A DNA stretch of 64,000 nt, from contig JBBTBY010000013.1 in assembly GCA_038043445.1 (NCBI GenBank), positions 48,454 to 112,453 of the forward strand, given 5' to 3'. Each line of letters begins with the position of its first letter. The stretch's first letter is position 1. Made by a program: the position numbers and the translations under genes. The notes under the pieces were generated by a model that saw only the letters and a list, made by a program, of their open reading frames with translations, was not told the DNA's origin and searched no databases. This DNA comes from Spirochaetota bacterium (lineage in GTDB: Bacteria; Spirochaetota; Brachyspiria; Brachyspirales; JACRPF01). Positions 17,116-25,742 of this stretch are shown here, piece by piece.

Positions 17116-17144
17116 TTGACGCTATCCGGGGGAGGGAATATACT
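17116..17144 (+). promoter_or_regulatory. Promoter TTGACG-N17-TATACTGTC upstream of a mini-ORF
   Basis: -35 TTGACG (17116-17121), 17-nt spacer, -10 TATACT (17139-17144) followed by GTC. The first ATG is 7 nt downstream (17152) and opens a 20-codon frame that precedes the alpha/beta hydrolase gene. Almost the same arrangement occurs at 19132 and 35946. Confidence 0.65.
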
Positions 17145-17151
17145 GTCAGGC

Positions 17152-17214
17152 ATGCGTGCGTCTGTGGCGCAGCCTGGCGGCGAAGCCGCTACGGACAGCA
17201 GCGGTAAGAAATGA
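17152..17214 (+). CDS. Leaderless mini-ORF (possible leader peptide) before the alpha/beta hydrolase
   Basis: A 20-codon frame with stop (begins MRASVAQPGG) starting 7 nt after a consensus -10 element and ending 52 nt before the hydrolase gene. The surrounding stretch 16963-17266 has no other gene. Coding status is uncertain; the same arrangement is found twice more in the window. Confidence 0.35.
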   Translation: MRASVAQPGGEAATDSSGKK

Positions 17215-17266
17215 AAAGTCATATCCGTTTTTGCAGCAACCCAATGGAGCGTAAAGGAGAATTCCA

Positions 17267-18133
17267 ATGAGAAGGTATGTTTTACTCTTATCGACGGCTG
17301 CGATGGTGCTATCGTTGTCAGCATACAATGACAATACTGCGACTATGGCAAAAGCGGACAAGGCATCCAAGAACATTGTTTTTATTCACGGAATGTTTAT
17401 GAATCCGAAAAGCTGGGATGGTTGGATAAAATATTACGAGTCAAAGGGATATAAGTGCCATGCTCCGGCATACCCGTTTCACGATGGCAATCCATCAGAC
17501 CTGCGAAAAATCATTAATCCCGGCCTTGGCACTCTGCGATTTGAGCAAGTAGTCAGTTCATTGGCATTGTACATGGATACACTACCCGAAAAGCCGATAC
17601 TCATCGGCCATTCTATGGGAGGGCTTGTCGTCCAGAAATTGATCGAAATGGATAAAGGGACTGCGGGAATCTGCATTGACTCTGCACCGCCACAAGGCAT
17701 TACCAGCTTTTCGTGGAGTTTCCTGAAAGCGAATCTACCGACGATCAATCCATTCGAAGGTGATAAACCATGTCTGCCGGATGTCGCGTGGTTCCAGTAT
17801 GCTTTCTGCAATACTATGACCATGGCTCAGACGAGTGTCGAGTATGAGAAGTATGTCGTGCCTGAAAGCCGCAACATCCCTCGAAGCAGCACGACGATCG
17901 AAGGGAAAATTGATTTCAAGAAACCGCATGCGCCATTGCTGTTTATTTCAGGCGAAAAAGACAACATCATACCAGCAGCATTGAATGTGAAGAACTACAA
18001 GGCGTATACCGATAAGGCGAGCAAAATTGACTTCAAGAAGTTCGCAGGCAGAACTCATTACATATGCGGGCAAGAGAATTGGGAAGAGGTTGCGGCATAT
18101 ATCAGCGAATGGATTGATGGCTTGAAGCGATAG
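17267..18133 (+). CDS. Exported alpha/beta-hydrolase (lipase/esterase-like)
   Basis: 288 residues. The start ATG at 17267 has AAGGAG 8 nt upstream. A hydrophobic N terminus (MRRYVLLLSTAAMVLSLSAY) suggests export. The fold is alpha/beta-hydrolase: the oxyanion strand is NIVFIHGMFMNPKSWDGW, the nucleophile elbow is GHSMGG (Ser about residue 117), the acid is probably Asp in SGEKDNIIP, and the base is His in GRTHYICG near the C terminus. The substrate is unknown; esterase or lipase activity is the family norm. Base composition is visibly more AT-rich than the neighbours, with more AAA/AAT codons, which hints at horizontal acquisition. Downstream, 18134-18384 contains no recognisable feature. Confidence 0.85.
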   Translation: MRRYVLLLSTAAMVLSLSAYNDNTATMAKADKASKNIVFIHGMFMNPKSWDGWIKYYESKGYKCHAPAYPFHDGNPSDLRKIINPGLGTLRFEQVVSSLALYMDTLPEKPILIGHSMGGLVVQKLIEMDKGTAGICIDSAPPQGITSFSWSFLKANLPTINPFEGDKPCLPDVAWFQYAFCNTMTMAQTSVEYEKYVVPESRNIPRSSTTIEGKIDFKKPHAPLLFISGEKDNIIPAALNVKNYKAYTDKASKIDFKKFAGRTHYICGQENWEEVAAYISEWIDGLKR

Positions 18134-18384
18134 TAGATGAAGGATCTCAAGACGATTGCCGTTGACCTGCTGTGAAATATTATTGTGCTGTTTTATAGAT
18201 CGCTGCACCGATCGTCCCTGTTTTCATTATGTCGAGATTCTGATCGCTCACTGGATTGATCCATATTCCCGCTTGCATTCGTTCAATGCTACGGTTGGAA
18301 TTGACAGGGATTCGGCGGGTGGGATACTGAGAGGTAAGCGAGGCGGCGATAGTGGCGAATGAAAACTCCTTTCCTTTTTTTAGA

Positions 18385-19053
18385 TCAGATCTTCGGCAGA
18401 ATACATGTACCCGTCGGCAATGCGTGCGCGAACGAAACACTATCCCTGACACGCTCCGGGAATGACATACCGCCCCGCGCGCAGTCCTCGTATTGATGGA
18501 AATCGGAACCCGATATCCGTACGAGTGAATGCTCGGCCGCGTATCGAGCCGCTTCTTCATTGAAAGAATTCTGGCGCGGATTCCCGTTGAACGCTTCCAT
18601 GCCGTCAAGCAGCGACGGATCGGCCCTCGTGATGCCTGCGCGGAACGGATGCGCCTGAAATATCCGCATCGTCGTACCCCGGGAAAAGGTGTAGAACGAT
18701 GAGAGCGTCATCTCATTGAGACGCGGATACGCGTAGAGATGCTCCTCGGTCACTCCGTAGACGAGATAATCGTTCGGGTCGCTGTCAAAGCGGAGCTCAA
18801 GCCCGAGCATGATATCCATATCGTGCTTTGCGCCTTCCTCGCGGGCACGGCGATACCCCTTAAGATAATTATCGATCTTTGTGCGCTGCGACAGGCCGTT
18901 GAGCGGGTTCATGAAAAATCCGTTGAAGTAATGATCGGTGATGACGATGCCGTGATATCCCGCATGATGATACTGTGACACCATATCGTGTGCGCGGACC
19001 TTTCCGCAGGGGCTTGTCTCCGCCGTGTGAGCGTGGGTTTCGTAGATGAACAT
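18385..19053 (-). CDS. PHP-domain metal-dependent phosphoesterase
   Basis: 222 residues from the ATG at 19053; the frame extends further but the homologous part starts here. The PHP motifs are present: YETHAHTAETSPCG (HxH), VITDHYFNG (DH), GLELRF (E), FQAHPFRAG (H) and SGSDFHQYE (DxH at the end). These residues bind a di- or trinuclear metal centre and hydrolyse phosphoesters; histidinol-phosphatase and nucleotide-phosphatase activities are both known in the family. It is divergent from the LacI/AraC hybrid regulator at 19225. The promoter (-35 TTGATA, -10 TATACT) ends 10 nt before the ATG, so the leader would be very short or absent. Confidence 0.85.
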   Translation of the reverse strand: MFIYETHAHTAETSPCGKVRAHDMVSQYHHAGYHGIVITDHYFNGFFMNPLNGLSQRTKIDNYLKGYRRAREEGAKHDMDIMLGLELRFDSDPNDYLVYGVTEEHLYAYPRLNEMTLSSFYTFSRGTTMRIFQAHPFRAGITRADPSLLDGMEAFNGNPRQNSFNEEAARYAAEHSLVRISGSDFHQYEDCARGGMSFPERVRDSVSFAHALPTGTCILPKI

Positions 19054-19063
19054 GGGCGCGTAC

Positions 19064-19091
19064 AGTATATGAAAACGGCGGTAATTATCAA
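19064..19091 (-). promoter_or_regulatory. Promoter of the PHP phosphoesterase gene
   Basis: Minus strand: -35 TTGATA (19086-19091), 16-nt spacer, -10 TATACT (19064-19069), 10 nt before the ATG at 19053. No Shine-Dalgarno sequence lies in between. Confidence 0.55.
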
Positions 19092-19131
19092 ACAGCGGAA
19101 CGGTGCGGGTCCGCATGCGTATACAAGCGCC

Positions 19132-19160
19132 TTGACGATGCATGATGGCGGGACTATACT
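19132..19160 (+). promoter_or_regulatory. Promoter TTGACG-N17-TATACTGTC of the LacI/AraC hybrid regulator
   Basis: -35 TTGACG (19132-19137), 17-nt spacer, -10 TATACT (19155-19160) followed by GTC. A mini-ORF starts 7 nt downstream at 19168, ahead of the regulator gene. Confidence 0.65.
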
Positions 19161-19167
19161 GTCGTGT

Positions 19168-19212
19168 ATGACAGCATCTCGATACAGCCAATGCCCGGAA
19201 ACTGAGCGGTAA
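19168..19212 (+). CDS. Leaderless mini-ORF (possible leader peptide) before the hybrid regulator
   Basis: 14 codons plus stop (MTASRYSQCPETER). The ATG is 7 nt after the -10 element, and the stop is directly followed by the AAGGGA ribosome binding site of the regulator gene at 19225. Its coding status is unproven. Confidence 0.35.
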   Translation: MTASRYSQCPETER

Positions 19213-19224
19213 GGGAACACACGA

Positions 19225-20505
19225 ATGGCGACATATACCGTTGCAGCGCTGTTCCCGCACTTCGATCTCAGACGCGGGTTGGCGCATGAAATGGCGTTCG
19301 ATATGGTGCACGGCATACGCGAGGAGATGCGCCGTCTCGATCTCGATGTCCACTTCTACGACAAACATGATGACAGCGCGCACTTCTGGCGGAAGGGGTA
19401 TCGATCATACGCCGGTGTCATCGGTTTTCTTGCATGGGGCGACCCGGCGGTGACCGATCGATGGAAGGCGCTTGCGCGGAAGATCCCGGCCGTGTCGCTG
19501 TTCCACCGTGTTCCCCCCGCCGGCAATGCGGTTGTCAATGATGATGCGAAGGGCGTGGCCATGGCTGTTGAGCATCTTGTCAGAGAAGGCGCGCGATCGA
19601 TAGGATTTTTTTCATTGCGTGATGATGTGCACACCCGCAGGCGTTTTGCCGCATTCCGCGCCGCACTTTCATCCCGCGGCCTTACGCTTCGCGCCGATCG
19701 TCTCTGCGGGGTCACCGTCGGCGGCCGTGCCGATGCCATTGCGTCCGCGGCGGCGAACATCCCGCGATACAGTACGGCCGAACGCGCGTTCATCCGTACG
19801 ACCGCCCATGAGTACCTCGCATCGCGGCCGCTGGAGGCAGTGCTATGCGAGAACGATTATCTCGCGTACCATCTGATCGCGGAGGCGAACGCGTGCGGGC
19901 TTTCCGTTCCCGAGGATATAGCCGTTATCGGCTTTGATAATTTCCGGATGATAGAATGCATACCGGCGCTGTCGAAAAAGTATCGTCCGCTCCTTACCTC
20001 CGTCGATCTGGATTGTTTTGCGGTGGCACGGGAAGGGGTACGCCTGCTCTACGGCATGCTTACCGCGCAGCTGCCGCTGCGGGGGAACACTGTCGTCATC
20101 GATCCCACGCTTGTCGTCCGTGCGTCGTCATGCCGACGCTCCCCTGCGGGGAACGGTCCCGAACAGGATACGTTCAAGGCACGCGTACGGGTGTTCGTCA
20201 AGAACCACTATAACGATCCGTCGCGGCTGAAGAGCATCGCTGAGGATTTCGATATGACCTATCGATCGTTCCTGCAGCGGTTCAAGCGCGAATTCAGCGT
20301 AACGTTCACCGATCTCGTTTCGTCGCATCGTCTTGAGCGTGCGGCGCATCTGCTCGAAGTCACCGGCAGGCCGATCACCCGCATCCTCATCGAGACCGGG
20401 TACGGATCGTATCAGAACTTCCTGAAATTCTTCAGAAAGCGCTACCGCCTGTCCCCCATGGAATATCGGCGTGCGCATCTCGGCCGGAGACAAGGCAGGG
20501 GATGA
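19225..20505 (+). CDS. XylR-like regulator: LacI-type sensor domain fused to AraC DNA-binding domain
   Basis: 426 residues. Residues 1-290 form a periplasmic-binding-protein fold as in LacI/GalR regulators (YRSYAGVIGFLAWGD, VVNDDAKGVAMAVEHLV, PEDIAVIGFDNF). Residues about 320-420 form an AraC-type double helix-turn-helix (PSRLKSIAEDFDMTYRSFLQRF and ITRILIETGYGSYQNFLKFF). This is the architecture of E. coli XylR, a sugar-activated regulator. There is no N-terminal LacI helix-turn-helix. It precedes a secreted protein gene and the large GH2-like gene on the same strand and probably controls them. AAGGGA lies 9 nt before the ATG. Confidence 0.9.
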   Translation: MATYTVAALFPHFDLRRGLAHEMAFDMVHGIREEMRRLDLDVHFYDKHDDSAHFWRKGYRSYAGVIGFLAWGDPAVTDRWKALARKIPAVSLFHRVPPAGNAVVNDDAKGVAMAVEHLVREGARSIGFFSLRDDVHTRRRFAAFRAALSSRGLTLRADRLCGVTVGGRADAIASAAANIPRYSTAERAFIRTTAHEYLASRPLEAVLCENDYLAYHLIAEANACGLSVPEDIAVIGFDNFRMIECIPALSKKYRPLLTSVDLDCFAVAREGVRLLYGMLTAQLPLRGNTVVIDPTLVVRASSCRRSPAGNGPEQDTFKARVRVFVKNHYNDPSRLKSIAEDFDMTYRSFLQRFKREFSVTFTDLVSSHRLERAAHLLEVTGRPITRILIETGYGSYQNFLKFFRKRYRLSPMEYRRAHLGRRQGRG

Positions 20506-20604
20506 TAATTGTTGCTGTGTAAAAAGTTGTGCCGGCAGCGGGAGAATCTGTTATTATAGAGGAAAGCGATATATACTCTGCGGCAGGGATGCAAGGAGCC
20601 CGTT

Positions 20605-21309
20605 ATGGCGAGACTATGCGTGATCTGTGCGCTGCTTTCCGGCGTTCTGTCGGCTGCGTCCCCGGGAACATATCTTCTCCGCGATGATTTTGAAAAGAGC
20701 GCGGCGGGCGGCAAACCCGCCGGATGGGTGGCCATGTCGGATGAGGGCAATGAGATCGCCGTGGTCGCACAGCCCGCGATCGGGACACGGGCGGTCAGGC
20801 TTTCCCATACATCGGGCACGGTGTGGAAGCCGTATCTCTCCGGTGTTTTCGGCGGCGGAAGCGATACCATGACCGCGGTCGATTTCGATGTATACTTCAC
20901 GGGCAGGTTCACTGCGGACGCGAAGTCGTTCTTCTTCATCATGCGCGGACCCGTTGATACACCGTACATACGCATCGCGCTCGGCGGTCCTTCGGGCGCT
21001 GCGCCGGAGGGGCGGGACGGTTTTTTCCCGCTCAATGTACCGATACGGACGAATACCTGGTATCATATCAGCGTGCGCATCGATGCGCTTTCCAAAGGGG
21101 AATCCGGCACGTATACGCTCATCATATCGGACGCAACGCGTGTCATGCCGTTCGAGAATATCCCGCTGTGCATACCGAAAAGCTATGCGCCGTCAAAAAA
21201 AATATTCCCGGCAAAAGCGGAAGGCTCGCCGGGATTCACGCTCCCTGAAGCGCCGGGGAAAGACGTGTATATCGACAATGTTTCCATACAAGTGATCGAT
21301 AAGAAATAA
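20605..21309 (+). CDS. Secreted protein, likely jelly-roll fold, paired with the GH2-like enzyme
   Basis: 234 residues; the start ATG at 20605 has AAGGAG 8 nt upstream. A signal peptide (MARLCVICALLSGVLSA) precedes a beta-rich domain beginning with the pattern YLLRDDFEKSAAGGKPAGW. This opening (disordered DDFE plus GxxPxGW) is typical of secreted concanavalin-like or carbohydrate-binding jelly-roll proteins. The segment TWYHISVRIDA further supports a LamG-like sheet. No catalytic residues are recognised. It ends 15 nt before the GH2-like gene, so it may bind the same polysaccharide. The GH71-like protein at 48053-50170 has a similar N-terminal module. Confidence 0.75.
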   Translation: MARLCVICALLSGVLSAASPGTYLLRDDFEKSAAGGKPAGWVAMSDEGNEIAVVAQPAIGTRAVRLSHTSGTVWKPYLSGVFGGGSDTMTAVDFDVYFTGRFTADAKSFFFIMRGPVDTPYIRIALGGPSGAAPEGRDGFFPLNVPIRTNTWYHISVRIDALSKGESGTYTLIISDATRVMPFENIPLCIPKSYAPSKKIFPAKAEGSPGFTLPEAPGKDVYIDNVSIQVIDKK

Positions 21310-21324
21310 TCCACGGGGTCGACC

Positions 21325-24300
21325 ATGCGGATATTCACTGCATCCATTCTGTTCGTCATCACATCGGCATTGTTCTCCGCGGAATACCGGGAGCGCATCA
21401 TTGTCGCCGATGCGCTGTTCCAGCCGGGTGTCCGCATCGACGCACCGGTTCGGGAATGGATATCCGTAAAGCTGCCGTTCCGCTGGACATCGGGGCAATT
21501 CCCCAAAGAGCGTGCTGCGACATCGTGGGCAAAGGACGACATGGGCGACTGCAACAGCGGCTGGTATCTCATCAATGCCGATATACCGTCATCGTGGAAC
21601 GGCAGGCGCGTAAGTCTCATCATGAGCAATCTCATGTGGGATGCGCGGGTGTGGGTGAACGATCGCGAGATAGGCGAGGTCAAGGGGCCGGATGTCCGTC
21701 TCGATATCAGCGGCGCTGTATCCGCAGGGGCGAGCAACGGCATACGGATATGGGTGACACGATGGTGGGAAGGGATATCGAACAGCAGGATAAACGATCC
21801 GTTCCGTAATGCTGCGATACAGCGCATGCTCGCGCAGAAGGACGAGACGCAGATACGCCGGAGAACAGCGGGCGGTGTCGCCGGTGCCGTGGTGCTCGAA
21901 GCGACTTCGGCGGCAGGCGCGCTTATGAACGTACGCATCGAGACGAGTTATCGGAAAAAAGAGATCGCCGTCATCGCGGATTATTATGCCGCAGGCGGGA
22001 TATCGGTTGCCGCATCAGTAGTCGATATGAACGGAAAGACCGACGGGCTTCCGCAGGGACAAAGGCAGCTCGACGCATCGGCAAACCGGATACGCATGAG
22101 CATCCCGTGGAAAGACCCCGCACTCTGGGAAGTTGAGTCACCGCACCTGTATCAGCTCCGCACATCACTTGTGGACGCGGGCGGGAATACGATCGATGCG
22201 TATGCGCCGGTGCGCTTCGGGTTCCGCGAGATATGGACCGAGGGCCGCAACATCATGATGAACGGTCATCCGCTCAAGCTGCGCCGCGGCTATTTCGTCT
22301 CGACGGTAACGCAGATGATATTCTTTCAGGGCATGGGGTTCAATGCCGTCACCACGCAGCCGCACGGCGCCCCCTGGTTCTGCAGCGAATGGGGCGGCGG
22401 ATTTTTCGTCGACAATGTCCTGCAGACGGGTTCGAAGGAACTTCTCGATGCGGCGGATGAACGCGGCATCGCCGTGCTCATGTCAGCACCCACGATGAAC
22501 GATGTCCGCGACGGGATGACATCGCCTTCGGTGCAGCGGGATTACGAACGGTATATGGAGCTGTGGATGCATCGGCACGACATGCAGAACCGTCCGTCCA
22601 TCATCATATGGGAAGCATCGATGAACACCATGGGCGCAATGGACAGCTACGATCCCGAAAAGATAGGGCGGCGGATGAAGAACGCCCCCGCGTGGAAAGC
22701 GGCCGGCACGGAAACGATAAAGCGCGTCGATCCGACACGGCTTGTCATGCATCATGACGGCGGCGCTGTCGGCGATATCGAGATGCCGAATTTTTATCTC
22801 AACTTCGCGCCGCTTCAGGAGCGCGAGGAATATCTCTCGTCATGGGCGGCGGAGGGCGATATGCCGTGGGGAACTGCCGAGCATGGCCCCCCGTATTCGG
22901 CGAATTTCTTCAAATGGTATACGGTGCCGCTGTTCACCGAGTATGGAGCGATGTATTTCGGCGACAAGGCGTATGCGCTGGAAGACGAGCGGTATGTGGG
23001 AACATCGCTCAAGGCGCTGGCGTTGCCGGTAGAAAAACCGGATACCTTCAGCGGCGAACGCAGTTTCAACGCGGCAGGCGGCTGGTCGAATGTCGGCACA
23101 TGGACATCGTATTATCAGTTCATGGACCTTTTTATTCGCAACACCGGCAAGGCCTACCGCGCGTGGGGAAGCGGCGGCGGGTTGTTCCCGTGGATATTCG
23201 GCAATATCGGTTTCGGACACCCGCCGGGATATGAAGGCAAAATGAAGGGCTGGTACCTCTATGAGAACATCCCGGGAACGGAACGGGAGCTCATGTCCCG
23301 CCCGGCATGGGCAAGCCCGATATACGATGCGTATCGTGCGACGATGCAGCCGCTCCTTGTGTTCATCGGCGGCCAGTCGAACCGCTTTACCGCGAAAGAC
23401 CATAACTATGCATCGATGGACCGTATCGAAAAGACCATCTGTGTCGTATGGGACGGCCCGGGACAGACGAATATCGTCGTGGAATGGAAATTCCTCAACG
23501 GCGAACGCATATTCAAGAAAGGAGAGGAAAGGTTTGCGCTCAAGCCAGGCACGGTCGAGAAGCGCTCTATCGATGCACTTACACCGCCGCTCACGGAGCG
23601 TGCGGCAGGATCTCTCGCTATCACCGCACTTGATGCGGCAACGAGAGCGGTCATTACGACCGATGCATTGTCGCTTTCATATTTTCCGCGGCCGGAAAAT
23701 ATTGAGAAGATCGCATCGAAATGGGGCATCTATGATCCTTTCGGGCGTACGGCCGATGTGCTTGCGCGCCGCGCGTTCCGCCCGATCACGGTCGGTACGG
23801 CGGCCGACCGCAGCGGCATCGATACGCTCATCATCGGGTACAAAGCGCTTGCGGCGAAAAAGCCGCTGCCGTTCACGCCCGCGGATGTGCGAGAGGGATT
23901 GAACGTCCTCATGCTCGAACAGGATATGGAAAGTCTCGAATCGCTCGGCTTCCGTGTGCAGAACGTCGTGCCGCGTATCGTATACCCGAGAAAGAAAGAT
24001 CACCCTGTGCTTGACGGCATCCGTGCCGATGACCTTTCGCAGTGGCGCGGCGAGAGCTCGCTCCTTCCGCGGACATCGAAGGACATGCGCGAATGGCCAT
24101 GGCCGCATATTTTCCACTGGGGGAATTACGGCGCTGTTGCATCGGTCATCATCGAAACGCCGCATCACGGGGCGTTCTCTCCCCTCATCGAATGCGAATT
24201 CGATCTTGCGTACAGCCCGCTCATCGAATACCGCGATGGTAAGGGCATCATCCTCTTCTCGCAGCTGGACATCACCGACAGGATATATCTCGACCCCGTT

Positions 24301-25596
24301 GCCGAGCGGCTGCTTCAGAATATGATACGCTATCTCGATGCCCCCGCGCATGGCGTGCAGGCGAAAAGCGTTGCGATACGCGCCGACGCGGCAAGTGTCG
24401 CCTATTTCGAAGACATGGCGCTCAATGCACGACGCATCTCCGCCGATGAGCGCTCATCGCTTTCCGCGGCGAACGATATCCTTCTCGTCGGTGCCGGCGC
24501 GAAAGTCCCCGAGCTTTCGGCGGCGCGTGCGTTCGCAGCGCAGGGCGGCACGGCGATCATCCTGGCGCAGAAACCGCAGACGATGCAGGAAGCCGGATTT
24601 ACCGTCGGCATGGAAAAGAAGCGCATGACCGCTGTCCGCACTATCGGCGGCGACAGTTTCCTTGCGGACATCGGACCCGAACTTCTGCACTTCCGTACGT
24701 ATATCGACGCGGAAGTGTTCGTTAAAGCACCGACCGGCGGTATGATACTCGCCGACGGGCTCATGATGTCATTGCCCGAAGGAAAAGGCAGACTGTTCTT
24801 CTCACAGCTCTCCGCCGATCAGTTCTCCGACGGGAGCAGGAATCTCAGACGCACTCGATGGAACATCAAGCGGCTTTACCGCCAGATACTCACCGCGGCC
24901 GGAGCGGCGATGCGTGAAAGCGATACGGCAGGATTAAGCCCGCGGCGTTTCGCATCGTTCGCTGATATTGCGCTCTGGCAGGTGCTTCGTGAGAACGTGT
25001 TCATCTCCCCCATCGGTCGTGAACGGAAAGGGAATGTCATGCCTATACTCAACGATGTCATCGATGCGGAAGCGGCCGTCGCGTCCGGCGATGCGAAAGT
25101 GCGTGAGCGTAACTGGATACTCCGCGGCATGACCGCCGGATTTATGGACCTCAAGGACATATTCCCGCCGAAAGAAGGCGTCATCACCTATGCCGTTACC
25201 CATGTCTACAGCACGCGTGCGCGGACGGCGACAGCCTATCTTTCCTGTGATTACTGGTGCACGTTCAAGGTGAACGGCAGCGCCCTGGTCGATCATGGGA
25301 GTGCCCCGCGGCCTTCGCAGGCGCCGCGTATGAACGAGCTTGAAGTGAAGATACCGCTTACGGCAGGGTGGAACCGCTTGGAAATGAAAGTGGCTTCCGG
25401 TTCGGGAGGGGTTGGCTTCTGGTGCAGGATGACCGATCCGGGCGACCTTGTGATAATGCCGTCGGTAACGGCGCCGCAGTTCACACCGGACACGCCGGGG
25501 GATGATCTCCTTGAAGAACCCGCCGCGGTCGTCAGTTCGCTCTATGCTGAACCGCTCATGCGTGAGGACGACCCCTACGGCTTTACACGATGGTAA
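21325..25596 (+). CDS. Large secreted glycoside hydrolase family 2-like protein
   Basis: 1423 residues, long for the family (usually 600-1100). A signal peptide (MRIFTASILFVITSALFSA) is followed by a GH2 sugar-binding jelly roll (about 20-160, with GWYLINADIPSSWNGRRV and ARVWVNDREIGEVKG). An immunoglobulin-like domain ends at ALWEVESPHLYQLRTSLVD. A TIM barrel starts near FRLGFREIW-type residues 295-310. The usual acid/base motif (GNE) is replaced by WEASMNT around residue 429, while a nucleophile-like Glu is present in FTEYG (residue 539). The C-terminal 600 residues hold further beta domains, including a ThuA- or glutamine-amidotransferase-like stretch and a final jelly roll. It probably attacks or binds beta-linked glycans; activity is uncertain. 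Confidence 0.85.
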   Translation: MRIFTASILFVITSALFSAEYRERIIVADALFQPGVRIDAPVREWISVKLPFRWTSGQFPKERAATSWAKDDMGDCNSGWYLINADIPSSWNGRRVSLIMSNLMWDARVWVNDREIGEVKGPDVRLDISGAVSAGASNGIRIWVTRWWEGISNSRINDPFRNAAIQRMLAQKDETQIRRRTAGGVAGAVVLEATSAAGALMNVRIETSYRKKEIAVIADYYAAGGISVAASVVDMNGKTDGLPQGQRQLDASANRIRMSIPWKDPALWEVESPHLYQLRTSLVDAGGNTIDAYAPVRFGFREIWTEGRNIMMNGHPLKLRRGYFVSTVTQMIFFQGMGFNAVTTQPHGAPWFCSEWGGGFFVDNVLQTGSKELLDAADERGIAVLMSAPTMNDVRDGMTSPSVQRDYERYMELWMHRHDMQNRPSIIIWEASMNTMGAMDSYDPEKIGRRMKNAPAWKAAGTETIKRVDPTRLVMHHDGGAVGDIEMPNFYLNFAPLQEREEYLSSWAAEGDMPWGTAEHGPPYSANFFKWYTVPLFTEYGAMYFGDKAYALEDERYVGTSLKALALPVEKPDTFSGERSFNAAGGWSNVGTWTSYYQFMDLFIRNTGKAYRAWGSGGGLFPWIFGNIGFGHPPGYEGKMKGWYLYENIPGTERELMSRPAWASPIYDAYRATMQPLLVFIGGQSNRFTAKDHNYASMDRIEKTICVVWDGPGQTNIVVEWKFLNGERIFKKGEERFALKPGTVEKRSIDALTPPLTERAAGSLAITALDAATRAVITTDALSLSYFPRPENIEKIASKWGIYDPFGRTADVLARRAFRPITVGTAADRSGIDTLIIGYKALAAKKPLPFTPADVREGLNVLMLEQDMESLESLGFRVQNVVPRIVYPRKKDHPVLDGIRADDLSQWRGESSLLPRTSKDMREWPWPHIFHWGNYGAVASVIIETPHHGAFSPLIECEFDLAYSPLIEYRDGKGIILFSQLDITDRIYLDPVAERLLQNMIRYLDAPAHGVQAKSVAIRADAASVAYFEDMALNARRISADERSSLSAANDILLVGAGAKVPELSAARAFAAQGGTAIILAQKPQTMQEAGFTVGMEKKRMTAVRTIGGDSFLADIGPELLHFRTYIDAEVFVKAPTGGMILADGLMMSLPEGKGRLFFSQLSADQFSDGSRNLRRTRWNIKRLYRQILTAAGAAMRESDTAGLSPRRFASFADIALWQVLRENVFISPIGRERKGNVMPILNDVIDAEAAVASGDAKVRERNWILRGMTAGFMDLKDIFPPKEGVITYAVTHVYSTRARTATAYLSCDYWCTFKVNGSALVDHGSAPRPSQAPRMNELEVKIPLTAGWNRLEMKVASGSGGVGFWCRMTDPGDLVIMPSVTAPQFTPDTPGDDLLEEPAAVVSSLYAEPLMREDDPYGFTRW

Positions 25597-25742
25597 TGCG
25601 GACCCTCCGCGGGTAGTGCACGGTTCGCCGCGGCCTATTTTTGATATTTTCCGTGTTCAATAACAGCAGCACGCATTGCATTAGCACTACCATTTTTTGC
25701 GTGTCAAGGATATACTGCATGGTCGAAACGAAGGAGCACGTC

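Noticed and set aside
25711-25742. Leaderless start of recA at ATG 25719
   Set aside because: This ATG is only 2 nt after the -10, too close for transcription to start upstream of it, and the next ATG has a proper ribosome binding site.
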